Part shown: piece by piece, positions 8,276 through 16,284 of the stretch | Layout: each line of letters begins with the position of its first letter | How positions within the stretch are numbered: position 1 is the stretch's first letter | Assembly: GCF_002196855.1 (NCBI RefSeq) | Contig: NZ_NIPW01000008.1 | Span: forward strand, 146,007-210,006 | Length of the DNA stretch: 64,000 nucleotides | Reading direction: 5' to 3' | DNA from: Haematobacter genomosp. 1 | GTDB taxonomy: Bacteria > Pseudomonadota > Alphaproteobacteria > Rhodobacterales > Rhodobacteraceae | Made by a program: the position numbers and the translations under genes | The notes under the pieces: model-generated | The model's database searches: none | Seen by the model: only the letters and a program-made list of their open reading frames with translations | Told to the model about the DNA's origin: nothing

Positions 8276-9196
8276 TTACAGGAGCGTCCCTTTCCAAATT
8301 CCGCTTTCCACCCTTTCCTGCGTCAGCCGGATGAACAATTCGCCGACGTAGCGGGCCGCCGGACTGACGGGCCGATCGGCAGAGTAGCAGAGCACCAGCT
8401 TACGTTCCGGTGCGGGATCGACAAGCGGCGCGCAGGACAGTTCGCCCGCGGCCAAAGACCTGTGAATGGGGGCGACCGGCAGGATCGTCGCACCGAAGCC
8501 GGCACGTGTGAGGTCGATCATGGAGGCAAAGGAATCGGCTTCGATCACCTGTGTAAACGTGATACCCGCCACCCGCGCACAGTGATCGAAAATGGCGCGC
8601 AGCCCGTGGCGCGGACTGGGAAGCACGAGCGGCTGGAGAGCCAGATCGCGGAACCGGACAGGCCGATCCTCACAGAGAGCGCCCGAGGGGCCGATCAGGA
8701 ACAGGCTTTCCATGAGCACCGGCCTTACCCGGAGCGAGCGCGTGGACGCCGGGTCATAGGAGATCATCACGTCGAGTTCTCCCCGCGCCATCCAGTCCAC
8801 CAGATAGCCTGCGAAGGCGGAGGAGAACCGGACGGCAAGTTCAGGGTGATCGTTCTTGATCTGGACCATCAACGGGACTGTCATGAGTTCTGCGACGGTG
8901 GGCGTTGCGCCGATCCGGACCAACCCGCGGAAAGAGGATCGCCCCTCTTCCACCGCCCCACGCAGGGAATCAATCTCCGCGAGCACCCGAAGCGCGTGAT
9001 CCACCGCCGCCTGACCTGCCGGCGTGATAGCCACGCCGCGGCCGTGGCGTTCAAAAAGCGGCACCCCCAGCTCCTCCTCCAGCAGACGTATCTGCCTGCT
9101 GAGCGCGGGCTGCACGATATTCAGCCGGTCGGCGGCCTTGCTGATACTGCCCAGTTCGGCCACGTGGACGAGGGTGATGAGTTGGTTGATTTCCAA
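8276..9196 (-). CDS. LysR-family transcriptional regulator of the oxoacid/acyl-CoA island
   Basis: This LTTR has the N-terminal winged helix ('AELGSISKAADRLNIVQPAL', then 'SRQIRLLEEELGVPLFERH') and a periplasmic-binding-like effector domain to the C-terminus. The frame continues to a GTG at 9250, but I favour the TTG at 9196: it gives the canonical start 'M-E-I-N-Q-L' and has GGAGG 8 bases upstream. It sits between the two arms of the catabolic island: upstream on its own strand of the decarboxylase genes and divergent from the acyl-CoA dehydrogenase operon. LTTRs usually control the divergent operon and themselves. The inducer is probably a pathway acid or CoA-ester precursor (inference). 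Confidence 0.85.
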   Translation of the reverse strand: MEINQLITLVHVAELGSISKAADRLNIVQPALSRQIRLLEEELGVPLFERHGRGVAITPAGQAAVDHALRVLAEIDSLRGAVEEGRSSFRGLVRIGATPTVAELMTVPLMVQIKNDHPELAVRFSSAFAGYLVDWMARGELDVMISYDPASTRSLRVRPVLMESLFLIGPSGALCEDRPVRFRDLALQPLVLPSPRHGLRAIFDHCARVAGITFTQVIEADSFASMIDLTRAGFGATILPVAPIHRSLAAGELSCAPLVDPAPERKLVLCYSADRPVSPAARYVGELFIRLTQERVESGIWKGTLL

Positions 9197-9250
9197 GACC
9201 TGCGCCTCCGCTACCTGACGGAAGGATGACATGTCGTCATAATGCGACAC

Positions 9251-9556
9251 CAGCCGGAACAGCGCCGCGAAAGCCCCGCTCGTCCATATGTTTTCGCTAA
9301 TATGGGAGGGTTTCGTAATCTGCTGCCACGGCAGGAAGGGCGCAACGCGCGTCGAAGCGGCTTACCTTGAGGGTCATGACCCTCAAGCCCGCGGAGCAAT
9401 AGCGGCAATTGCAATTAAACAACGTAATGCCCTCGCATGAGGGCCACCCTATTCATGCCGATCCGGTATAGGTGGTAGCATCATCATATATTTGATGTAT
9501 CGCCACACCTGCTGCACACTTCGCGAAACGATGAGAGGTTTGGGGAGAGTCGGGGT
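9251..9556. promoter_or_regulatory. Divergent control region with several palindromes
   Basis: This stretch between the LysR gene and the acyl-CoA dehydrogenase operon has no coding frame but is rich in dyads. There is a perfect 22-bp palindrome at 9366-9387 (arms CTTGAGGGTCA / TGACCCTCAAG), a GCCCTC-GCAT-GAGGGC hairpin at 9429-9444 that reuses the GAGGG/CCCTC half-sites, and CATCA-N6-TGATG at 9482-9497 in AT-rich DNA. These are plausible operators and promoter elements for LysR or a second regulator. The palindromes are seen; their function is inferred. Confidence 0.55.
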
Positions 9557-10720
9557 ATGTTTGATCACGGCGCGGACGATTATCAGGATATCCGGGATGC
9601 GGTTCGGGCGCTTTGCGCAGAATTCCCCGATGAATACCACCGCAAGATCGATGAGGCGCGTGGCTACCCGGAGGAGTTCGTCGAGGCGCTCACACGAGCG
9701 GGCTGGATGGCCGCACTGATCCCGGAGGAGTACGGCGGCTCCGGGCTTGGGTTGACGGAAGCGTCGATCATCATGGAGGAGATCAACCGGTCGGGCGGCA
9801 ATTCGGGCGCCTGCCACGGGCAGATGTACAACATGAACACGCTCGTCCGGCATGGCTCGGAGGAGCAGCGGCGCAGATATCTGCCGAAGATCGCCAGCGG
9901 TGAATTGCGCCTGCAATCCATGGGCGTGACCGAGCCGACCACCGGAACGGATACCACCAAGATCAAGACCACCGCCGTTCGCAAGGGTGACCGCTATGTC
10001 ATCAACGGCCAAAAGGTCTGGATCAGCCGGGTGCAGCATTCCGACCTGATGATCCTGCTCGCCCGCACCACGCCGCTGTCGGAGGTCAAGAAGAAATCCG
10101 AGGGCATGTCGATTTTCATCGTCGACATCAAGGAGGCGATGAAATCGGGCATGGAAGTGCGCCCGATCCTGAACATGGTCAATCACGAGACCAACGAACT
10201 GTTCTTCGACAACCTCGAAATCCCCGTGGAAAACCTGATCGGCGAGGAAGGCAAGGGCTTCAAGTATATCCTCACCGGCCTCAATGCAGAGCGGACGCTG
10301 ATCGCGGCCGAGTGCATCGGAGACGGTTACTGGTTCACCGACAGGGTCGTGAAATATGTCAGCGAACGCAATGTCTTCGGTCGGCCCATCGGCCAGAACC
10401 AGGGCGTGCAGTTCCCGATCGCGGAGGCCTATATCGAGATAGAGGCCGCGAACCTCATGCGGTTCGATGCCTGCCGCCGCTATGACGCGCACGAGGATTG
10501 CGGCGCACAGGCCAACATGGCGAAGTATCTTGCCGCAAAGGCAAGCTGGGAGGCGGCGAATGCCTGTCTCCAGTTCCACGGGGGCTTCGGTTTCGCCTGC
10601 GAATACGACGTGGAGCGGAAGTTCCGTGAAACCCGTCTCTATCAGGTTGCACCGATCTCGACCAACCTCATCCTGTCCTATGTCGCCGAACACGTTCTCG
10701 GCCTGCCGCGGAGCTTCTGA
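9557..10720 (+). CDS. Acyl-CoA dehydrogenase, isovaleryl/long-chain-type active site
   Basis: This 387-aa flavoenzyme introduces a 2,3 double bond into an acyl-CoA. FAD/substrate motifs are visible: 'SMGVTEPTTGTDTTK' (residues 121-135), 'VINGQKVWIS' and 'FHGGFGFACEYDVERKFRE'. The catalytic glutamate found in short/medium-chain enzymes in the C-terminal loop ('Y-E-G-T') is replaced here (P366 in 'YQVAPIST'). Instead E245 in 'GLNAERTLIA' occupies the position of the base in isovaleryl- and long-chain acyl-CoA dehydrogenases, which suggests a branched substrate. First gene of a four-gene overlapping operon; GGGGAGAG precedes the ATG. Methylsuccinyl-CoA or a related branched acyl-CoA is the best guess from its neighbours. 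Confidence 0.9.
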   Translation: MFDHGADDYQDIRDAVRALCAEFPDEYHRKIDEARGYPEEFVEALTRAGWMAALIPEEYGGSGLGLTEASIIMEEINRSGGNSGACHGQMYNMNTLVRHGSEEQRRRYLPKIASGELRLQSMGVTEPTTGTDTTKIKTTAVRKGDRYVINGQKVWISRVQHSDLMILLARTTPLSEVKKKSEGMSIFIVDIKEAMKSGMEVRPILNMVNHETNELFFDNLEIPVENLIGEEGKGFKYILTGLNAERTLIAAECIGDGYWFTDRVVKYVSERNVFGRPIGQNQGVQFPIAEAYIEIEAANLMRFDACRRYDAHEDCGAQANMAKYLAAKASWEAANACLQFHGGFGFACEYDVERKFRETRLYQVAPISTNLILSYVAEHVLGLPRSF

Positions 10721-11826
10721 TGGTGTATCAGCCGCTGAAGGGCCTGACGGTCGTCGCCATCGAGCAGGCCGTCGCGGCTCCGTTCACCACCTCCCGGTTG
10801 GCGGATGCCGGAGCGGAAGTCATCAAGATCGAGCGGCCGGAAGGTGATTTCGCGCGCGGTTACGATGACGTGGCCAACGGGCAGTCGAGCTATTTCGTCT
10901 GGCTGAACCGGGGCAAGACCTCCGTCACGCTCGATCTGGCGAGCGATGAGGGCCGGGAGGAGCTGGCGCGGTTGCTGGACGGGGCCGACGTGCTCGTTCA
11001 GAACCTTAAGCGCGGGGCGCTCGAAAAGCTCGGCTTTTCCTTCGAGCGTCTGGCGCAGGAGTGGCCCCGGCTCATCACCTGCTCGATCACCGGGTATGGC
11101 GAGAACGGGCCGATGGCCGATCGGAAGGCCTATGATCTGCTGATACAGGCCGAGTCCGGTTTGTGCTCGATCACCGGCGGGCCTGAAGCCGCGGCTCGCG
11201 TCGGTATTTCCATCGTCGATATCGCGACGGGAGCCACCGCTCATGCCGCCATTCTCGAAGCCCTGATCGCGCGGGGGGTGACGGGCAGGGGGGCACAGAT
11301 TTCTGTCTCCATGTTCGATGTGATGGCCGACTGGCTCACCGTCCCGCTGCTGAACCATGAGGGTGGCAAGTCGCCACGGCGGCTTGGCATGGCCCATCCG
11401 TCCATCGCGCCTTACAGCGTGTTCACCTGCAGTGACGGCAAGCCGATCCTGATCTCCGTGCAAAGCGACCGGGAGTGGCGCAAGCTGGCAGATGTATTTC
11501 TGGGGCGGCCCGAACTGGGCAGCGATCCGCGCTTCGCGACCAACGTGGCCCGGGTGCGTAACCGGCCGGAGACCGACAGCCTGGTCGCCGAAGGTTTCGC
11601 GCGCCGAACGGCGGAGGAGGCAAGCCTTGCACTTCTCAAGGCGGATGTCGCCTTCGCCTCGGTCAGCGACATGCAGCTGCTGTCACAACATCCGCATCTG
11701 CGGCGCATCACGGTGGAGACGCCCAACGGACCGGTCAGCTACCCCGCGCCGGCCGCCGTTATCTCCGGCGAGCAGCGCAGCTATGGGCCAGTGCCCGCTT
11801 TGAACCGGGTGGAGGTCAAGGCATGA
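10720..11826 (+). CDS. Class III CoA-transferase (CaiB/BaiF family)
   Basis: This 368-aa enzyme moves CoA from a donor such as succinyl-CoA or acetyl-CoA to the pathway acid. It has the family's N-terminal 'AAPFTTSRLADAGAEVIKIE' Rossmann segment. D167 in 'SIVDIATG' aligns with the catalytic aspartate that forms the aspartyl-CoA thioester. It overlaps the acyl-CoA dehydrogenase as TGATG and the MaoC-like gene as ATGA, so it is translationally coupled on both sides. In C5-dicarboxylate pathways the equivalent enzyme activates itaconate, mesaconate or methylsuccinate. That assignment here is by context. Confidence 0.9.
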   Translation: MVYQPLKGLTVVAIEQAVAAPFTTSRLADAGAEVIKIERPEGDFARGYDDVANGQSSYFVWLNRGKTSVTLDLASDEGREELARLLDGADVLVQNLKRGALEKLGFSFERLAQEWPRLITCSITGYGENGPMADRKAYDLLIQAESGLCSITGGPEAAARVGISIVDIATGATAHAAILEALIARGVTGRGAQISVSMFDVMADWLTVPLLNHEGGKSPRRLGMAHPSIAPYSVFTCSDGKPILISVQSDREWRKLADVFLGRPELGSDPRFATNVARVRNRPETDSLVAEGFARRTAEEASLALLKADVAFASVSDMQLLSQHPHLRRITVETPNGPVSYPAPAAVISGEQRSYGPVPALNRVEVKA

Positions 11827-12659
11827 CCGTGGATATCGATTACTTGCGGGAGTGGATCGGGCGCGGTGAGCGGAAATCCGAGCGTGTCACGCAGGCGCTG
11901 GTGGAACGCTTTAACGCCACGCTGGATCTGGACGGCGATGCGAGGGACGGGGATGCCGCCCCCCTGCTCATCCATCTCTGCCTCGCGCCCCCTGCCGCTC
12001 CGACTGCCAGCCTGGGGGTGGACGGGCACCCCGCGCGGGGCGGTTTCCTGCCTCCCGTGCCGCTGCCGCGCCGGATGTGGGCCGGAGGAGCATTTGCTTT
12101 TCACGACGCGATCCGCGTGGGGAAGCAGGTAACGCGCATCTCCACCATCCGGGACGTGACCTTGAAAGAGGGGCGCACCGGGCCGCTTTGCTTCGTCACG
12201 GTGGACCACCGGATCGAGAGTGACGACAGGCTGGTGATCGAAGAACGGCAGGACATCGTCTATCGCAATGCGGACGCGCCGGGCGGCACCCCGAAACCGG
12301 TGGAACCGGCGGCGCGGGGGATGCATAGCACCCCGGTCACTCCCACGCCGCCGTTGTTGTTTCGTTATTCCGCGCTGACATTCAACGGCCACCGTATCCA
12401 CTACGATCAGCCCTATGTGACCGGAGAGGAGGGCTATCCCGGTCTCGTGGTCCATGGGCCGCTTCAGGCGACGCAGCTTGTGCAGTTCGCCGCAAAACTG
12501 CGTGGCAGCAGTCCCGCCCGCTTCGACTTCCGCTCGCTGTCTCCGTTGTATGATACCGCCGATTACACGCTCAATGCAGAGACTGACGGCGACGGCCTGC
12601 GGCTCTGGACTGCCCGCGTCGATGGGCCGGTGGCGATGGAAGCACGTGCGACATGGTGA
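11823..12659 (+). CDS. MaoC-like hydratase, mesaconyl-C4-CoA / itaconyl-CoA hydratase type
   Basis: This 278-aa double hot-dog protein has the N-terminal signature of mesaconyl-C4-CoA hydratases: 'IDYLREWIGR' followed by 'VTQALVERFNATLDLDG'. The second hot-dog carries 'RYSALTFNGHRIHYDQPYVT' with the H/D pair used for water addition. It would hydrate an enoyl-CoA to the 3-hydroxyacyl-CoA, for example (S)-citramalyl-CoA. It overlaps its neighbours on both ends. The length (~280 aa) and the direct pairing with a CitE-type lyase match known C5-dicarboxylate modules. The alternative is a hydratase for another branched enoyl-CoA. Confidence 0.85.
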   Translation: MTVDIDYLREWIGRGERKSERVTQALVERFNATLDLDGDARDGDAAPLLIHLCLAPPAAPTASLGVDGHPARGGFLPPVPLPRRMWAGGAFAFHDAIRVGKQVTRISTIRDVTLKEGRTGPLCFVTVDHRIESDDRLVIEERQDIVYRNADAPGGTPKPVEPAARGMHSTPVTPTPPLLFRYSALTFNGHRIHYDQPYVTGEEGYPGLVVHGPLQATQLVQFAAKLRGSSPARFDFRSLSPLYDTADYTLNAETDGDGLRLWTARVDGPVAMEARATW

Positions 12660-13435
12660 CCGCCATTCGGGCGCCGTTGTTCGTGCCGGCAAACCGGCCC
12701 GAGCGTTTCGCCAAGGCCGCAGCTTCAGGCACTGACGCGGTGATCCTTGATCTGGAGGACGCGGTTGCCGCCGATGCGAAGGACACGGCCCGCGCCGCGC
12801 TGACCGCCGATTTCACGGATCTGCCGGTCATCGTGCGGATCAATGCCCTCGGAACGCCCTGGCATGAGGCGGATATCGCGGCGGTCGCAGCGCTTCGCCC
12901 GGCTGCGGTGATGCTGCCCAAGGCGGAGGAGGCGGGCACGGTGGCGGCCGTGGCGGCGCAGGTCGGTCTGCCCGTTATAGCTCTGGTGGAAACGGCGCGT
13001 GGGCTGGCTGCGGCACGATCCATCGCCGCGGCGGAAGGTGTCATGCGGCTTGCCTTCGGTTCGGTCGATTTCTGCGCCGATCTGGGATGCGCGCATCTGC
13101 GAGAGGTTCTGCTTCCTGCGCGGTTCGAACTGGTTCTTGCCTCGCGCCTTGCGGGGATCGCCGCCCCCCTCGACGGTGTGACGGTGCAACTGGATGACCT
13201 GTCCGTGAGCGGTGAAGACGCCGCCCATGCCCGCTCGCTCGGGATGACGGGCAAGCTTTGCATCCATCCGAAGCAGGTCGGGGTCATCCGCAACGCCTTT
13301 GCCCCCTCGGAAGCAGAGATCGACTGGGCGCGCCGGGTGATCGCGTCCGGCGATGGTGCGGTTTCCGTCGATGGCGCAATGGTGGATGAGCCCGTACGCC
13401 TTCGCGCCCGCGCCATTCTCGCAACGGCGGGCTGA
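12653..13435 (+). CDS. HpcH/HpaI (CitE-like) 3-hydroxyacyl-CoA lyase, citramalyl-CoA lyase-like
   Basis: This 260-aa TIM-barrel lyase has the CitE-family N-terminus 'LFVPANRPERFAKAAASG' then 'TDAVILDLEDAV', and the Mg-binding 'IALVETARGL' and 'LAFGSVDFCADLGC' segments. In this operon it should cleave the 3-hydroxyacyl-CoA made by the MaoC-like enzyme to acetyl-CoA plus a 2-oxo compound (pyruvate if the substrate is citramalyl-CoA). Its start overlaps the hydratase stop by 7 bp; a GTG three bases later would also work. It is the last gene of the operon; a hairpin follows ~120 bp downstream. Confidence 0.88.
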   Translation: MVTAIRAPLFVPANRPERFAKAAASGTDAVILDLEDAVAADAKDTARAALTADFTDLPVIVRINALGTPWHEADIAAVAALRPAAVMLPKAEEAGTVAAVAAQVGLPVIALVETARGLAAARSIAAAEGVMRLAFGSVDFCADLGCAHLREVLLPARFELVLASRLAGIAAPLDGVTVQLDDLSVSGEDAAHARSLGMTGKLCIHPKQVGVIRNAFAPSEAEIDWARRVIASGDGAVSVDGAMVDEPVRLRARAILATAG

Positions 13436-13556
13436 TACCCTTGGGGCTGACGCCCTTGAGAGCCGGTTCTCCGTCGCGGCGAGCCGTGCCGGAAAGTTTG
13501 CGTGGGTGCATGGGCGCGGCCACGTCTCCTGCAGATCGCGACTTGTGGAACGCAGC

Positions 13557-13589
13557 CACCCCTCCCGCTTCACATACGCAGGAGGGGTG
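13557..13589 (+). terminator. Hairpin downstream of the CitE-like gene
   Basis: CACCCCTCC (13557-13565) and GGAGGGGTG (13581-13589) form a perfect 9-bp stem with a 15-base loop, followed by TTAAAG. It is probably a terminator for the 9557-13435 operon, although the T-tract is weak. Confidence 0.45.
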
Positions 13590-13895
13590 TTAAAGTGACG
13601 CTCGATGCTCCGCCCAACCGGCTTGTTGATCTCATGGAAGCGCCAGCATTCCCAACGATGCCTAGGCAAGTACCTTCGACCGATGCCCGGATCAGCTATC
13701 CCTCCTTCCGACCGAATAGTGGCGGCGGGCGGTGCGCGGGTGTGGTTATCATCGCCGCATGGCAAGGATTTGCTCGGCCTGATAGCGGGATGACGACTAT
13801 ACGTGCGGTCGGATTAGCGCCTCTGGGAGCACGGTAGCGAGTGATGCAAGCAGCACCGCCCCGCAACAGATGACAGCGCCGTCCCCGCGATCACT

Positions 13896-13922
13896 CCAGC
13901 TTCGGATCCACCAGCTTCGGAT
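13896..13922 (+). repeat. Two 12-bp direct repeats upstream of the sensor kinase
   Basis: CCAGCTTCGGAT occurs at 13896-13907 and again at 13911-13922, a 15-bp period, about 70-100 bp before the kinase start. Could be a regulator-binding pair; function unknown. Confidence 0.4.
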
Positions 13923-13993
13923 TGACGCTCGCGGCGAGATGAAGAAACCTCTCCCATCTTGTTCCCCGCCTGGCCACTGGATCCGAAAGAAGC

Positions 13994-15361
13994 ATGACAC
14001 CCGCTCCCTCAAGGCAAGGAAAGCACCGTACCGGACGGGCCGCGTTTGCTGAGCCCATGAGGCAGTTCATCCTGCTCGCCGGCAGCGTGCTGCTTGCCGG
14101 GATGATCGGCACCGGCTTCTGGGTCAACGGGGAGGTCCGAAAGATCGTCACGCACAATGCCGGGGCCGTCACGGCGCTCTATGTCGATGCGATGATCACC
14201 CCGGCCGCGCAGGATCTCGAACTGCCGGGAGGGATTGGCGATGCCACCCGCACCCTGCTGGAGGAGATCGTGCGGCGCGGAGAGCTGAGCCGGCAGGTGT
14301 CGGCTTTCAAGCTCTGGAACACGGCGGGGGAGGTCGTGTACAGCACCCGGCCCGGGATGACCGGCCAGACCGGGAGAGACAATCCGCGGTTGAGAGCCGC
14401 CCTTGACGGTCAGGTTCACGCCGCGCTGCGCAGGGTGACCATGCCGCCGGAAGCCGAACCGCAGGATCTGATGGAGGTCTATAGCCCCGTCCATTCGACG
14501 ACCACCGGTCAGGTCATCGGCGCGGCAGAATTCTATACCGGCAGCGAGACCTTGCGCGCGAACCTGTTTCGCAGCCAGTTGAACAGTTGGCTTGCCGTCG
14601 GGCTGGTGACGCTGGGAATGTTTGCGGCCCTCTACACCCTTTTTGCCCGCAGCGCGCGGACGATCAGGCAGCAGAAAGCGGCGCTTGACGACAAGATCTC
14701 CGAGCTTTCGGCTTCGCTCCACAACGATGCTCTGGCTCGGAAAGTGGAGCGGGCAAATCAGCGCGCCACGGAGATCAACGATCTCACGCTGAAGAGGCTG
14801 TCGGCAGATCTGCATGGCGGGCCCGCGCAACACCTCGCCTTCGCCGCGATGCGCCTCGACGGCGTCAAGGGACAGGAAGAGGTGGCAGAGGCGGTGGACG
14901 CTGGCCTGACCGAACTGCGCTTCATCTGTCGCGGCATGGTGTTGCCCGAACTTCGCAAGCTCGACGTTGCGGCGATTATCCGCCGCGCCGTCGCCGCGCA
15001 TGAAGCCAGAGTGCGGCAGGGCGTCACGCTCCACATGCCGGATACGCTGGCGGCATTGCCGCTTCCGCTGCGCAACTGCATCCATCGTTTCGTGCAGGAA
15101 ACCCTCAACAATAGCGCCCGCCACGCGCCGCGGGTTGATCTGGCGGTGCGTGTCCGCTCCACGGATGGCGGCATCGGTATCGAGGTTACCGACACCGGTC
15201 CCGGCTTCGATCCGGGCGCCGAAACCGCGGGGCTGGGGCTGGCCGGACTGCGGGAACGAGCGCTCAGCCTGCGCGGAACATTCAGCTTGCGCAGCGGCGA
15301 GGGGGCAGGCACATCCGTTGCCATGTGGTTGCCCGCATGCGCCGAAAGCAAAGCTCCATGA
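13994..15361 (+). CDS. Membrane sensor histidine kinase (HisKA_3/NarX-like)
   Basis: This is a 455-aa kinase with two membrane helices (residues ~24-44 and ~196-217) enclosing a ~150-residue periplasmic sensor, then a HisKA_3 dimerisation box with H274 ('ADLHGGPAQH') and a HATPase domain ('VQETLNNSARHA', 'DTGPGFD', 'GLGLAGLRERA'). The family normally has an acidic residue right after the phospho-acceptor (LHD or LHE). Here it is glycine 275, which may impair phosphotransfer. An ATG at 14057 is an alternative start. It overlaps the response regulator as ATGA. Placement ahead of an Fbp-type transporter suggests it senses the transported metal or ligand. Confidence 0.9.
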   Translation: MTPAPSRQGKHRTGRAAFAEPMRQFILLAGSVLLAGMIGTGFWVNGEVRKIVTHNAGAVTALYVDAMITPAAQDLELPGGIGDATRTLLEEIVRRGELSRQVSAFKLWNTAGEVVYSTRPGMTGQTGRDNPRLRAALDGQVHAALRRVTMPPEAEPQDLMEVYSPVHSTTTGQVIGAAEFYTGSETLRANLFRSQLNSWLAVGLVTLGMFAALYTLFARSARTIRQQKAALDDKISELSASLHNDALARKVERANQRATEINDLTLKRLSADLHGGPAQHLAFAAMRLDGVKGQEEVAEAVDAGLTELRFICRGMVLPELRKLDVAAIIRRAVAAHEARVRQGVTLHMPDTLAALPLPLRNCIHRFVQETLNNSARHAPRVDLAVRVRSTDGGIGIEVTDTGPGFDPGAETAGLGLAGLRERALSLRGTFSLRSGEGAGTSVAMWLPACAESKAP

Positions 15362-16038
15362 CACGCATCCTGATCGTTGACGACCACCCGATCTTCCGAC
15401 GCGGCTTGGCCCTGTCCCTCGCCGAGGCGGGAGATCTCGTGGTTTGCGGAGAGGGGGCCACGGCGGAGGAGGCTGTTTCCCTTGCCCGGAGCCTGCGGCC
15501 CGATGTGGTTCTGCTCGATCTTTCGCTGCCGGGGGGCGGATTGTCGGCGCTGCCTGCGCTGCGCCTTCTTACCGGGGTGGCCGTCGCGGTGCTGACCGCC
15601 TCGGAGGACAGTGACGATCTGACCAACGCTTTGTCGGCGGGGGCGGCGGGATATATCGTCAAGGGCGTGGGAGGCCGCACATTGATCGACGCGGTGCGCA
15701 CCATTGCCCGGGGGGAGGGTTACGTTACTCCGACGGTCGCCGCCCGTGTCATCTCCGAGATGGGGCGCGACGCAAGGATGAGCCTCCCCGCCTGCAACGA
15801 TCAGCAGGCGGGACTTCGTGCGCGTCTGCTGGACCAGCTCACCCCGAGGGAGTCCGCGGTGCTGAGGCTAGTGGCCGAGGGACGGTCCAACAAGGAAATT
15901 GCCCGCCTTACGGAAGTGCATGAAAAAACGGTCAAAAATCACATGACCCGCATTCTCTACAAGCTGAACGCCCGCAACAGGACAGAGGCCGCAATGCTGC
16001 TGCGTGGTGAACGGGGCGGGGTCGGGACACCGGACTAA
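15358..16038 (+). CDS. LuxR/NarL-type response regulator
   Basis: This 226-aa regulator has an N-terminal receiver domain with D8/D9, the phospho-acceptor D54 ('VVLLDLSLPG'), T80 and K102. A C-terminal LuxR helix-turn-helix follows ('LTPRESAVLRLVAEGRSNKE', then 'VHEKTVKNHMTRILYKL'). Its start codon overlaps the kinase stop (ATGA at 15358-15361), so the two are coupled as one two-component system. Probable target is the ABC transporter that follows 250 bp downstream. Confidence 0.92.
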   Translation: MTRILIVDDHPIFRRGLALSLAEAGDLVVCGEGATAEEAVSLARSLRPDVVLLDLSLPGGGLSALPALRLLTGVAVAVLTASEDSDDLTNALSAGAAGYIVKGVGGRTLIDAVRTIARGEGYVTPTVAARVISEMGRDARMSLPACNDQQAGLRARLLDQLTPRESAVLRLVAEGRSNKEIARLTEVHEKTVKNHMTRILYKLNARNRTEAAMLLRGERGGVGTPD

Positions 16039-16284
16039 AGTCCCGGAAGGTCCGGCATTGGTCCCGGGCCAATTTCGATGAGTTTTTTTGTCGGCTATGC
16101 ATTCCGCGACAGGCCGTGGGCCCGCGGAAAGGGAAATCCTCCGCCCATGGTGTCGCCTTCAGCCAGACCCGCGCGATGCGAAGGGGCCAGCAAACGAGCA
16201 TGCAGTCGGCAGGCCAACCGGTAATCGTCGGGGCGCCACCACCACCGGGCCCGCAACTGCCGGGCCGATTACGAGGATATACCG

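Larger units (their letters stand above)
13436..13993. other. Intergenic region between the acyl-CoA operon and the two-component system
   Basis: No convincing gene was found. It holds a hairpin (13557-13589) that could end the upstream operon and two 12-bp direct repeats (13896-13922) ahead of the sensor kinase gene. Short frames here have no recognisable product. Confidence 0.5.

Noticed and set aside
16039..16110. Possible rho-independent terminator after the response regulator (T7 run near 16083-16089)
   Set aside because: The nearby ATTGG/CCAAT dyad is short and separated from the T-run by ~12 bases, so the geometry is poor.
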